A stretch of DNA of 64,000 nt from Synanceia verrucosa (taxonomy: Eukaryota; Chordata; Actinopteri; Perciformes; Synanceiidae), in NCBI GenBank assembly GCA_029721515.1, contig CM056551.1, positions 25,592,437-25,656,436 of the forward strand, in the 5' to 3' direction. How positions within the stretch are numbered: the stretch's first letter is position 1; the number at the start of each line of letters is the position of its first letter. Made by a program: the position numbers and the translations under genes. Shown here one piece after another: positions 25,801-37,214 of this stretch. The notes beneath the pieces are model-generated. The model was given only the letters and a program-made list of their open reading frames with translations. It was not told where the DNA came from and searched no databases.

Positions 25801-27342
25801 TTTCAGCCATTTCCAATGTGATGGAAGTTCATCCCTGAGCTCTCCTAAGAATAAAAGTTGCCCGGATTTTGACACAAGACAGTCCCACAGTTTACCCCTT
25901 ACTGATTTTTTTTTGTACTTGTACATGTACCTCCTCAGCGATGAAAGGAGCACATGTACATGCCTGCAGGTTAAATGTTAGTAGGAGTTAGTGGGGAAAA
26001 GAGTGCTGCAGAGACAGCCCTTCACATCTCTGTTCTCTTCAAGAGGCTAATGCTTTATTTATAACACTGCACCCCCCAGGTGCACACCTCAGGTCCCTGC
26101 ACAGCCCCTTCTCTTCCCCACAGGTATACTCTGTGCTTCTGCCTCGTTCTGCGCTACCTAGTGCACCTTCACATGCCTCTCCTTTCAACATCCCACTCCC
26201 GCGGCTGCATAAGAGGAGGAAGTTGAGGAGATGAATACAAAGACTTGGTGTGACGCACATACAATCTGCAGACTGAAGCGGTTTCACAGCCGTGGTCTCC
26301 AATGTCTCGATGCAGTTCTCCAGTGTGTTGGAGAGAAAGAACTGAATCCCCTATCCTCCAGCCCTGCTCACTCCCACCGAGCCGAAGAAATGCCACAGAG
26401 GAGAAAGAGAGAGCGAGAGATGGTGGAAAAGAAATGTGGAGGAACACTAAAGGGATGGAGAAGTAGAATCGAAAGGGAGGTGAATGGAGAAGACAAAGAC
26501 ATGGGAGGGGGGTTAGAGGAGAAAGGAGAGATTGAAGAAAGCATGATAAAGAGGGGAAGAAATAGTGTCTCGCTCTTTTTAAACTTGGAGATGCTCAATC
26601 CCTTCTCACTCCAACCTGCATTTCTGGGTCACTTGAGACATTTAAACTGCACTTATAATTAACAGCTATTTTTAAACAGGGAGGGAGAAGTGGAGCGGTG
26701 GCGAGGTACAAAAGCATTAAAATTGCCCCAGATTCGCTATTGAATAGGACACATCAAGGCAATATGCTGGCAGATCAAAGTGAGCGAGGAGAAAGGAGAC
26801 AGGGCCGATCAGTGGGGATAAATTGTTCCCTTTATAATGGCATAAGAATAGACCTCTTTGCAGCTGAAACAATTTAATAACTGCATTCATTACCTCTGTC
26901 CAGTCTGTCTCTCTGTCTGTCTGCTGCACAATGTGCAACCGCCTTTACCATGCACTACCTCTCTTTGTCTTTTTTCCTCTTTCTCTTTGTCTTCCAAACA
27001 TATCACCTCATTCCTTTTCCTTCTTTCCACCTCTTGGTACTCGTTTTGTCTCCTCCTCCCTCTACCCAACCTCCACCGAGTCTAGCATCCTCCACCTTTT
27101 TCTCCATCTTCTTGTCCCCATCGTCTTGCCTCTGTTCCAGCAGCAGAGCTTCCACTGAGCCGATGTGCTGCAGGCCCCACAATGAAGATGTGCAATGTCT
27201 GACACTCTTGGAATGAGAGCCCTAATAGAAGGGGAAGCGGTTATCACAGAGCTCCCCCAGGACCAGCCTCTGTGTGCCTGACGCTAATTATGGCGCATGC
27301 AAATGAATGTGCAGCATTAAAGTCAGGAGGACTGCCTGATTC

Positions 27343-27345
27343 TGT

Positions 27346-27407
<62 letters not shown>

Positions 27408-27420
27408 ATGTGTGTGTGCA
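27343..27420. repeat. long (TG)n microsatellite
   Basis: About 78 bp of TG repeats with minor interruptions (TTTG, CATG). It is followed by another GT run at about 27461-27486 that ends in GCGCGC. Confidence 0.95.
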
Positions 27421-27831
27421 CAGGCTGTCTTGTTCACAGTGTGTGTGAGCTTGTTTTGGATAGTGTGTGTGTGTGTGTGTGTGCGCGCACATCTCTGCAC
27501 AGCAGGAACAAATCACCAGGCCAATCCCCTTTTACCTTTTCACTCCTGCAATGGTTTAGATACTTACACTGGTTCATTCTTTATTCTTTTATTCATTAGT
27601 ATAGACTCAAGGAGTAGGCCATGCATCAAGGATTAGGATGAAGGAACAGGCAATAACACAGCCTCTCTCTTTCCCTCTCTCTCTGTCTGTCTCTCGCTCA
27701 TGCACAAATGTGAGGTTGAGCTGAGAGGATCTCACAGGAGGATTCCTATAAATACATCTCCCTCACATTCACGAGCAACCTCTCCAAGAGGGCATCTTTA
27801 TTAAAACAATTTTGTCTTCCCTTCGTGCCCT

Positions 27832-27857
27832 TTGTGTGTGTGTGTGTGTGTGTGTGT
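27832..27857. repeat. (TG)n microsatellite
   Basis: A GT run of about 13 units. Further TGTG words occur near 28009-28028. Confidence 0.9.
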
Positions 27858-28829
27858 CTGTCCAGGAGCTCTTGGATTTATGTGTAGTTGTCCATATGTA
27901 CATATTGGCATGTGTGTTTTGATGCAGATGCCATTTAATTGTTCTTTTTTCCTATTTCAGTATGCCAGCACCTATATGTAACAACCTCTATCTGTTTTCC
28001 AATCGTTTTGTGTGTGTTGTGTGTTGTGTAGTCTATATGTTGGCCATCTTATCTCCCCATTAGCCTCTTATGCCCTGACCAGGATTCCCTCTCTCCCCTT
28101 CCTGCTTTCTCTAATGGGTAATTTAGCCATGCTCGCCTGACATCTAGCCTATTCCTTGTTTAGTTGCCATGGCTACACAGGCCTATGGATTGCTCCCTTG
28201 CTCCCCTGGCCTTGCTGTGGATGCTATAGTCATCTCAACTATTAGAGCTGCTAAACACAGTGCACACACAACCCCTCACACATTCACACATCTGGTGTAT
28301 ACATACAGATGAACCATTAAGCATTCTGATCGAATGGATATCGATAAAAATCTTTGCAGAGCAGAATCTCTGACTCGTATTTACACTAAAATTGTAATCA
28401 TGAAGGGAACGATGGGTTTTAATGACAGGTTAACAATATAATAAATGCAATTTTAAACACTGTCTTTATGGGTTTTTTTAAAAAAACAAAAAAAGTGTAA
28501 TCATTCCTGTTAGAAGTTGATGGTATGATAATTACTTTTATTATTTATGTCATAATCAGACAAAGTGGAAGAAATCATGTCTGTTAACAGCAGGTTAGGT
28601 TTTACACCAAGATCAAACACATTTTACTCATCCAAGCATCATAGTTCTGCTAGATGAAGAGAGAATACTTCGTTCTATTTTGATTATCCTTTAGGTAACA
28701 TTTAGCATTGGGTATGTATGCCAGGCAGCTAGTTGGTGCTGTGATTTTATCACACAACACCGCCATGTCCACATGCATGTATATCTCTTGTATATATTTT
28801 CTCTTATCTGCGCCGCAAAAATCTGGCGT

Positions 28830-29130
28830 ATGTATGTGACGTAGACACGTATGCGATGTGAGCAGAGTTTTGCATCTTGGGCAATGTAGACAGAAAAGCT
28901 ATGGCGGAGCGTATTCAAGTTTTCCACTCTGGAGGGTGGTTCCATTTTTTTTTGCATTTTTAAGCCCCAAAAACTCTGCCAGCATCTAAACGAAAGGAAC
29001 TTCCGGTAAAATATTTTGTAGTTTTTACCTTTAAGCGTTCTTGTGTAAACAGGGCCACGATTTGCAAGTTGGAGGTGGAGGGTTGTAGTGAGGGGCTTTG
29101 GGGTCAAAACAAACAAACCTGCTGGAAGTT
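28830..29130 (-). repeat. possible degraded DNA-transposon remnant
   Basis: On the minus strand this stretch contains words such as CCTGTTTACACAAGAACGCT and a TTTTGGGGCTTAAAAATGCA block, with clustered CpG and TpG/CpA. They recall a fish non-autonomous hAT-type element, from memory only. A 228-codon open frame runs across 28691-29377 on the same strand, but its translation is basic and cysteine-rich without any recognisable domain, so I treat it as fortuitous. Boundaries and terminal repeats could not be fixed. Confidence 0.3.
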
Positions 29131-31607
29131 TGCTGCTTTTGCAGACTATATTACTGTCTTTGAAGTTTTCACTATGGAGAGCAAAGGAGAGAGGGAGAGG
29201 CAAACGGGTATAGAGAGAGCAGCGAGGGAAGGAGAATGAGTTATAGAAGTGTGAAGCCCTTGAGTTGAAACTGTGCCTGCCTGGGCCTACAGAGAGCACA
29301 TGACAGTAGCTTTGGTTTCTTTTGCAGAGCTCACAGTACTTTTGCCTTACATAACCCCTCCCATTGTGCTTTTTCAATTATTTGGGGAAAAATCTTAAGT
29401 ATGCACTTTAAAAGTTAATGCTTTCATGTGTTCCGGAGTAGGGGGAAGCGAGGGGGCGCATCACAGATCACGCATAAAGGAGACGGCTCTGACAAGTTTT
29501 CAGAGTATCGACAATTATAATATTCTATAAGGTGTATCAGCGGAGTTTAACTGTGTGCTGCGGTGTTTTGGGAGAGAAATACAGAGGATAGGCACTGAGG
29601 GAAACACATGGCATTGTAAAAGCAGATGCAAGCAGTGCAAACTCAGGCATTCTTATTTTGTACCCCTCCCCCCATCCCGGATTCCCCTTAAGGTGCCCCT
29701 TACCCCCCTTCTCTCCTCCTCTTGCTTCTCTGTGAGGTTAAAGCGCACCTTCCCACTAAAGGGCTCTGGGGTCACGCATCTGCATGTGAAATGTGAACCC
29801 GCTGACATTCCAGGGCAGCCGTAAGCCGTGCAGTCCTTTTGTTCACTATGGTGCCAGTGTCAGGCCTAACAAGCCCAGCAACGGTCACTGAGAGAGGAGA
29901 GAGTGGTGTGTTATTGATGCCCTCTAAAACCATCCCGTTTCCACAAATGAGGTAAAAAAAAAAAAAAAAAAAAAACCTTGGCTGAAAAAAGTAATGATGC
30001 TAACAGGTACTTACTGAACAACTAAAAATGTAGCATGGAGCTGCCGCTAACAATCTTTGGATGTTAAAATAGTAACGTATGGAGAGGTGAGGGGGTCTAT
30101 ATATTCAATAAGGTCATGGCAACCGTGAAAGAACAGTCAGGTTTCCTTGGCAACAGTGCAGACGTTAGTGACTGTGAGGCCAGGGTTGGCACCAGGATTG
30201 TTTGTATTCAACTTTGTCTGAAAAAAAAAAAAACTACATATCTGGAAAGATGTATCCATACTAGTCATCCTCTGATATTTGCATCCTTAAAGCTTGTTTG
30301 AGCGCGGTGTGTTTAACCTTTAACACTCAGACCTCAGTCGACATGCAGTGTTTTTTTTTTTTTTTTAAATCAGGCAGCACACAGAGGTGCTATGGCAGTA
30401 CTGGGGTCCTTTCAGCCTGTGAATTAAGTTCGGAGGCACAAAGGGCAGCTATTCAGCAGGCAGTGATGGACTTCACACCAGCCTTTATGTCCTCGCTGGC
30501 AGGCAGAAAGAGGCAGAGAGAAAGAAGGAAAGAAAAGTTGTTTGGAATAAGTGAAAAACAGAGACATTGCTCAGGAAGTAGTGGACTGACATACGTGTTC
30601 GTGTAGAAAGTCATGATTAGGTTGATCGATGTGACCACAACTATCCCATTGTTTTCTATTTTCAAAGTCTCTATAATGGAAAATAGTCTTATAGTCTTAT
30701 TGGTTTATAGTCAACAGTGGTAACGTTTCAGCAGGTGCTGGGGTACAAACACTTAATAAAACAAGTCATAAAACAACACTAATCTCCTGGCAATAAGAAA
30801 AATATGACTGACGTGTCTTGTACAGAAATTATTATTCATTTGCTTTGGGGAACTCATAATTTTGTTTTGTCTCTTGGAGCAAAAAACCTGTTGACATCTT
30901 GGAGTTTAACAGTCTTGAGTGTCACTTCTTGAAGAAATGCATACTATTCATGTGTCCAAAGAGCCATACATAAGAGGTCATACCCACACACATGTGATAC
31001 CACACAAAAGCACAGCCCTTTTCATCATGCACTTTTACTTACTCTAACATATTATAAGTGGGGCCTTGCACTCCCATCCCACATTCCTTCCCCTGGGGAG
31101 CCCGGTGCTGTGTGAGTGATTCAGTTAGCGCTACTACATTAGAGCTGTCCATCCATCCGGTCTGCTTTTGCAAACACATCCATCCCAGTCCTAGTTAAAA
31201 CACTGGGGGATCTTCTCCACTCCACCTCCACCCCCCAAAGTCTTTTATGATGTCCATAAAATGGAAGAGTGCAGCTTTACTTGAACTAATAATATCTGAG
31301 CTTACAGGGCCATGATTGATGATCTTTAAAGCCAGCCCGATCGGTCTCATCTTTCTTCAGATTTTTATCACTGACTTGTTTGCAGTCATGTGCAATCACA
31401 GGCACCGGGAGAGGTAACAAGTGCTTGATGTATGATGCTTGAGCCACTTTTGTCAGCTGTGCATTTCCTTTCTCTCCCTCCGCTTTTGTTTTTTCTTTTT
31501 CTTTTCTATTTTAACCTCAGGCTTATATTTGTTGCCTCTCTTGAATTGTTCGCAGACTGTTTGGTTTACTGTGTTCTCTCTGTCTTTCTCTCTTTCTCTT
31601 TTTTCAG

Positions 31608-31645
31608 ATGGTGGGAATGTCTTCTCCTGGGGGATAGGGCAAGAG
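31608..31645 (+). CDS. RCC1-repeat protein, internal exon (38 nt)
   Basis: The acceptor is a strong pyrimidine tract ending TTTTTTCAG and the donor is GAG|GTGAGC. The exon starts with the last two bases of a codon (xAT, probably Asp) and then encodes GGNVFSWGIGQE. The motif DGGxVFSWGxGxxGQLGLG, completed by the next exon, is the hallmark strand of an RCC1 repeat. The exon is very short and ends in phase 0. The upstream exon must therefore end with one base of a split codon; it was not found. Confidence 0.85.
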
Positions 31646-32521
31646 GTGAGCCAAACATTTTTCTACTTTTGGCCCTGCCAGGAGAGGCAGACTTGGAACA
31701 ACACCGTTTTTTTATATCACACAAGTGTTCCTTCCCTCTCTGTCTCCCTCACATACACATTTTGAGAACATATATTTTTCTTCCAAAGTGGAGATTAAAA
31801 GGTTTCGGGGGTAAATCTTTGTCCAAGCCCTCCTTTCCAGCACTTAATACCCTTCATGATGTGCCAAGAGCGCACATCTTTTTAAATTCTATAAATCACC
31901 TTTATGGGATCTGCTGTTTGTCCATTTCAGCTCCTCTGCCTCACATGGACAGAACAGGAAATCCATACTGTAGTTTATACATGTGCATGGCCTTTCAAGT
32001 GTGCACAGCCAACAGTATGTGCATGTGAGTCTGTGTGTTTGTTGGCCATGTCTTTCCTCCTCCGGTAGATAAAGAATCCCACCTGTCACAGACAATTGTT
32101 CTGGCCTTTCATTTAATACGTTCTTTAAAGAGCTGCATCATTACACAGCTCTCAGACACAGCCCAGAGGGTGTAAAACCTAGGCCCACCGCAATCCTTCT
32201 GTTCCCTTCTCTCTGATTCTTTTTCCTTCCAGCTTTGGTGTTTATCTGCGAGGTCGTTTGAAACCAGGGCCAAAATGTGATCACTTTTACAACGTGACAG
32301 TGAGGATGATGCTTTGCCAGGACAGTGAAACAAACAAGTAGGTGAAGGTTAGAGAGACAGGGGGAGCAATGAAAATGTTAGACATCAGTTGTTATGAGCT
32401 TTGACGTGGCCTTGGCTTCCACACTGTGCTCTTACAGGGTGGCTTGTAGTCTAACTAGACTCATTGGATTTTCATAGGCGTTCTCGCATATAACTCTATG
32501 TTAGTCCCTGCAAGGGCACCG

Positions 32522-32549
32522 TCTCTCTCTTTCTCTCTCTCTCTCTCTC
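32522..32549. repeat. (CT)n microsatellite
   Basis: A polypyrimidine CT run with one TTT interruption, inside a broader pyrimidine-rich stretch up to about 32620. Confidence 0.85.
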
Positions 32550-34800
32550 CCCTCGTCATGTGCTCTCTTTCTCCCCTTCCTCCATCTCTCCTATCTTCCT
32601 GTTCCCTCTCTCTCCTCCGTCTTGGAGCCGTTCTGATGATTGATTGTTTCTCTGTGCAGTCTGACAGGATGTAGCGCACTCTCGGCCCCAGGGGCCCCGA
32701 GCAGACTGCACCACCTGATTAAGACTCCTCCTGTAATCAGCCGCACAGTGCCACACCAAAACTACTCCCGTCAACAACGTAAAAAAAAAAGAGAAGAAAG
32801 GTTCCACCTCCTGAAAGATAACACTTTGTTTGTCGCTGGAGAAGAAGTGAGATGAGGGGCCATCTTGAACTTTTTTCTTTTTTTTTTTAACTAAGCTGAT
32901 ACCTTTCTCTCTCTCTAGGGTTTAAAGGCTCGTATGTATCAGTAGCAGCAGAAAAAGTAGAAAAGCAAAAGGTCTTAAACCTAATAAAGTTTTCCTCTGC
33001 CTTACCAAGGTAAACCCAGGCTGCTCTAACCCTATTACGCCTGGTAATAGTATTACCGATAGAGATCTCATTGTTTTCCTCCTATTGATACTAAAAGACG
33101 AACGGCCTTCGCTGTATCACATGATTGAGGTGAGAAGGAATTTGAATGATGTCAGAGGGTGCCGAATCAATATGGTAACAGCATAACGGAGCTAGCAAAT
33201 AAGTGTCAAAGGAAGCAGGAAAAGTGGTATATCAAAGAATAGACTTTGAAGAGTAAACAGTTGCGTTTACGTGTACTCTTTTTAATGAATAAAAATAATA
33301 CGTTAATGTCTTAATAGTTATCACAACCATTATTGATTATTGAATTATCCAATGAGCCAGTTGATGCTGATGCTGCCAACCAAATTACATGAAAATACAT
33401 CCACTTTCTGGAGTCATGTTTCGATTCTTAATGTCAGCTCTGTGATGACAGGGTCAACTGTCTGCTAAAGTTGTGTCAGAGAGTTCAACCGGCCAGAGAC
33501 CTGAATTGACATAACATCCAATAGACTTCTAATGCGAGCTCTAAGCAGCCTAAATAATGAGGTAGAAAGCAAGGAAAGGAAACTGCTCTCTCATATAAAG
33601 CAGATGATGGTCTGCATTACCAATGAATTTCAAAACTACAAAAGCAAAAAATCAGTCGATAGTGGAGGAAAAATTGAAGAATGTGAAGAGTGTGTCTGCC
33701 TGAATGTGCAGAGAGTACCAGAAACAACAAATAATAATAAAACATTAAACCAAGTATGCATGCCTGACAGATTACACATGAAACTAAAGAATTTTGTCCA
33801 ATGTTATTACTTTTGACACTTACATGAAATGTCTTATCATGAAATATATGGTGATATTATATCAGATGAGTGTGGCTATTGAGTCTGTCTATTGCAAGGG
33901 GGAACCATATCAGGCATGGTAAATAATGAGTGAGCTGGTATGGTGGTGGTGGAAACCCCCGGGCCTGGTTCCAACACAGTTCAGGCCTCATCGAACCCTG
34001 GGCCTGTTCCAAATTGATGGTAATATGCTCTGGACTGCTACAGTACAATAAAATGTGCATTATTGATAACGTGGATCTACTGTTCTTTCTCTGTGTGAAA
34101 GAAGAGAACATGAAGAAACCTAAAAATGTGCATGTGTGTAAGGACCTTTGAATATTAGTGTGCGTCTGTTCATGGTCATGCTCTCAAAATGTGTGTGTAT
34201 GGTGTTTGCATCACTGCCTGTGGGTGTGTTTGATATTTCGCTAAGCTCACATTTATATCTGTCCATGTTTTCCCTTTCTCTTCCTGCTGATGCCATCAGT
34301 ACACACGTTGTGACTGATGACAGTCGTTGCCACAGTGTGACGCTCTGCTGCTTAATGTCCTTTTTGTTTATTAATTAACTGCAGGACATATATGCTGAGA
34401 GACACCTATTGATTCTAGTGCTGCATTAATTGATTTTGTGCTTCGCTAATCATATTGTTTCTGCAGGATCATTACTGGGCCTCTGAGCTCTCTTTGTGAT
34501 GGGGGGCTGTGTGTTGATATACTGTGCTGTTCTTAGTTTTGTGGGCGAAGTGTTGAGTGCATTTGTCATTTTGATTGTTTTATATTTGTATTATGAGAAT
34601 CAAAGAGTGACATAGAGGAAGGTCACAAGTAAATCCTGACAATCAAGGCCTCCAAAGTAGTCACAGTGCATTCTTCACCAGAAGAATACATACGTGACAC
34701 AAACAATATACAACACATCTACAAAAACAAAAAAAGAGCATAAGCATCCAAGCATAAGTATACTGTAAGCTAAGAGTTTCAAAGGACGATTAGCTGGATT

Positions 34801-34916
34801 TTAACTTATTGAGTACCAGCCCTTTTTTTAAAAATGGGAAGTGCCTTGTGCCACCGTTTTTGCCCATTTTCAGTCATTCAAGACCCAAAGAATATTTTGT
34901 ACAATGTCTATTTCAT

Positions 34917-34969
<53 letters not shown>

Positions 34970-35254
34970 TCAGAGGTAGCGTTGAGGCCACTTTCACCTA
35001 AATCACTACTTTTTGTCCAGAATTCGTTCATTTTGCTCTCTAATCATGATCGTCTCCACTTCCTGCTTTGATCTCCGTGCCATATACATCTATGTCCCAA
35101 CTACATCTCCCAGAAGCCCCAAAAGAAGAAACCACATTCAGCGACCCGCTGCAGAAAAAAAAACAAAACACTTTGACTGCTTCTTACGTCGATGGGACTC
35201 AAGCGTTGGATTTTGAATGTTGTGAAAAGCCATTAATGGCACTCAAAGAGTTAA
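34801..35254 (+). mobile_element. TTAA-flanked MITE, copy 3, with internal (TA)n expansion
   Basis: Starts TTAACTTATTGAGTACCAG and ends GGCACTCAAAGAGTTAA, so both TTAA ends are preserved. Internal family blocks flank a (TA)n tract at about 34918-34966, which replaces the part that in other copies reads GAATAGCTCAAATGAAAGAA and following. The ACTACATCTCCCAGAAGCCC block is at 35100-35119. It lies in an intron, in the same orientation as the gene. Confidence 0.9.
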
Positions 35255-35679
35255 AGAATTAAAATTCAGAAAGGAGGAAGAAAAGTAAACCTGTAGAAAA
35301 CTGTAGAAAACATGCAGCAGAATTCCTGACAGCTAAGAAAAGGTGAGTGTGTCCTCTGATAGAAAACACCACTCCTTTATCATTGAAACAAACAGACTGC
35401 AGTGTTTGTGTGCATCTGACTGCCAGAGGCTCCCCAGTGAGTCTGACCGGGGGTTACAGTGTAACCAAAACGTCTGTCTGCTGCTCACCACCCAGATCAG
35501 TCGGTTCAGCTTGACTGGGCCCAGTTGTCTTGGTTTCATACTGACGACTGTCTGGGAAAGGTCTGTCTGGGGTTCAAGTACATTAAAGTCATCCGCTCCC
35601 CTCCCACTGAGCACCAACACAGATGGCTCCAGATGCAGCTGGCACAGCATGGAGTAGCACCTGACAGCACTCATTCAGT

Positions 35680-36010
35680 CAGACACACACACAAAAATAC
35701 ACATGTACAAGAATGAACACATGCAGACACACAAACTCAGGTGCACAAAAGTATGGACACATCTGCTCACTTACAGTACCTAAATGCGAGTAAAATTACA
35801 CACTGATGGAAGCGCATACACTCACTAAAAACACACACACACACACTCACAGCTGGAACATATGTTGCCACGCATCTACAAATCCTCACAGTGGCGCACA
35901 TACGAATAAGCAATTAAAGACCCAGATTACTGCATAGTGCACACACATCCTCACACACACAAATGTAAACTCACACATATTGTGCTCACTTTCAAACATA
36001 TGCCAGGGCA
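35680..36010. repeat. degenerate CA-rich low-complexity region
   Basis: Many short (CA)n and ACACA words separated by non-repetitive sequence. It is likely a decayed microsatellite cluster. Confidence 0.6.
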
Positions 36011-37093
36011 TGCCGGTGTGCACATGAGCACAGAGCTGAAAGCCCTTTATCTCTGCAGGAGCAAGCAGGAGAGAGAGGAGCAGGGCAGCTGAGGGAAGTC
36101 AAATTGAGCGGCTTCGCCATTTGTAATACAGAGAAAGAGATGTAAATTGAGGACAACGCATTCTATTGTACTGAGCGAGGCGCTATGGGTATTAGGCCTT
36201 TGTGTTTGAATGGAGTTTTTACACAGACCCACTCACCGATGAGAGATCGCATTGCCAGGCATGATGGTAAATGAAACATGAAACAGTAGATTTTTGGCTG
36301 GCAGAAGACATATGCAGTGTGCCTCTTTGAACAGTATTTCCTCCTCAGTGACAGCCATTTGAGCCAAGATAAATTGCCAGTTGCCAGTGTCATACATAAC
36401 CTTACACAGCAGATATTATAACAGGGCTTTACAGAGATGCACATAAATTGATGATTCTACTCAGGTGATTTACACGTCCTCTTTGACAAATTTAACAACC
36501 ATGTTTATATTCAGGAATGGCAGGGTAGCGTGAATTAGAATGAGTCACTAGCTGGGCACAAAATAGGAAAATTGTTCTTTCCCCAAAATGAAAATATCAC
36601 TCAGACATGTGTCTTTATTTATCTATGACAATGCCATCATTATGATGAAACTTCTTATTATTGAAAGTATAGGTAATGTCCACGGACATCCATTTTTTTT
36701 GTACATAACACCCTTTAGAAAATGTTTTATCCCAGACAGATGACTTGTATAAATGACTGGACTGGACTTATGACTGGATGTATGAATTTATTTTTGTTCC
36801 ATGAAACATGTTGAAAATAAATGTTCTTTGAAGTTTATATGTGCTTTTCTTATATGTGTATGTCTTATATATTTATATAAATGTTTTACCCAAGGAGGAA
36901 GACAAACTGTATATGTTAACTTCGTTGGTCTTGATTTTCAAAATAGAAATTTGACATTTTTCAAAATGTCATGGTCATTTATTGTATTGCAATGACACTC
37001 CAGGGTTGAAATTTTGAATTTCCAAGTACTTCCATGAGTGCCTGATTAAGGGTTAATCCTGTGACTGACATTGTATCATTGCTTTGTTTGCAG

Positions 37094-37214
37094 GGACAGC
37101 TTGGGCTTGGGGATGACTGTATTCTTGTCCCCGCTCCTCGTCTTCTCAGCTATTCTCAGCTAACTGAGGTCACAAAGATACAAGCGGGGGAAAGTTACAG
37201 TGCAGCCATCACAG
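37094..37214 (+). CDS. RCC1-repeat protein, internal exon (121 nt)
   Basis: The acceptor is TTTGTTTGCAG and the donor is ACAG|GTGAGC. The exon encodes 40 residues plus the first base of a split codon. It opens with GQLGLGDD, the conserved RCC1 loop that follows directly on the WGxGxE of the preceding exon. It then has a VPAPRLL segment (the usual P-x-x-V/L position) and closes with IQAGESYSAAIT, which corresponds to the xxGxxHSxALT strand of the family, with Tyr in place of the usual His. This is one nearly complete propeller blade. Confidence 0.92.

Larger units (their letters stand above)
22850..31607. other. noncoding DNA upstream of the first recognised exon
   Basis: About 8.8 kb in which I could not find an RCC1-type exon. 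The part just before 31608 is presumably intron, because the exon there starts in the middle of a codon. It contains long GT tracts, a poly-A run at 29953-29975, a pyrimidine-rich stretch near 26930-27130 and a CpG-rich possible transposon remnant near 28830-29130. Confidence 0.55.
31646..37093 (+). other. intron with transposon and low-complexity DNA
   Basis: An intron of about 5.4 kb between two RCC1 exons. It holds a (CT)n tract at 32522-32549, poly-T near 32871-32889, MITE copy 3 at 34801-35254, and a degenerate CA-rich stretch at about 35680-36010. A 94-codon frame at 33532-33816 has no recognisable content. Confidence 0.75.

Noticed and set aside
26231..26662. 143-codon open frame, Arg/Glu-rich
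   Set aside because: The composition follows a purine-rich (GAGA-type) tract; both strands are open there, and no domain is seen.
27244..27636. Frames encoding (Thr-His)n or (Cys-Val)n
   Set aside because: These are simply translations of the long (TG)n microsatellite.
28691..29377. 228-codon minus-strand open frame
   Set aside because: It is the longest open frame in the window, but the translation is basic with no domain, it lacks supporting splice or regulatory context, and it covers a CpG-rich probable transposon remnant.
31432..32028. 198-codon plus-strand open frame over the first RCC1 exon
   Set aside because: It is read in a different frame from the RCC1 motif, is rich in Phe/Leu/Ser from the polypyrimidine tract and runs through the splice donor, so it is a shadow frame.
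33532..33816. 94-codon open frame in the first recognised intron
   Set aside because: AT-rich, no recognisable motif, no splice evidence, and inside an intron of the RCC1 gene.
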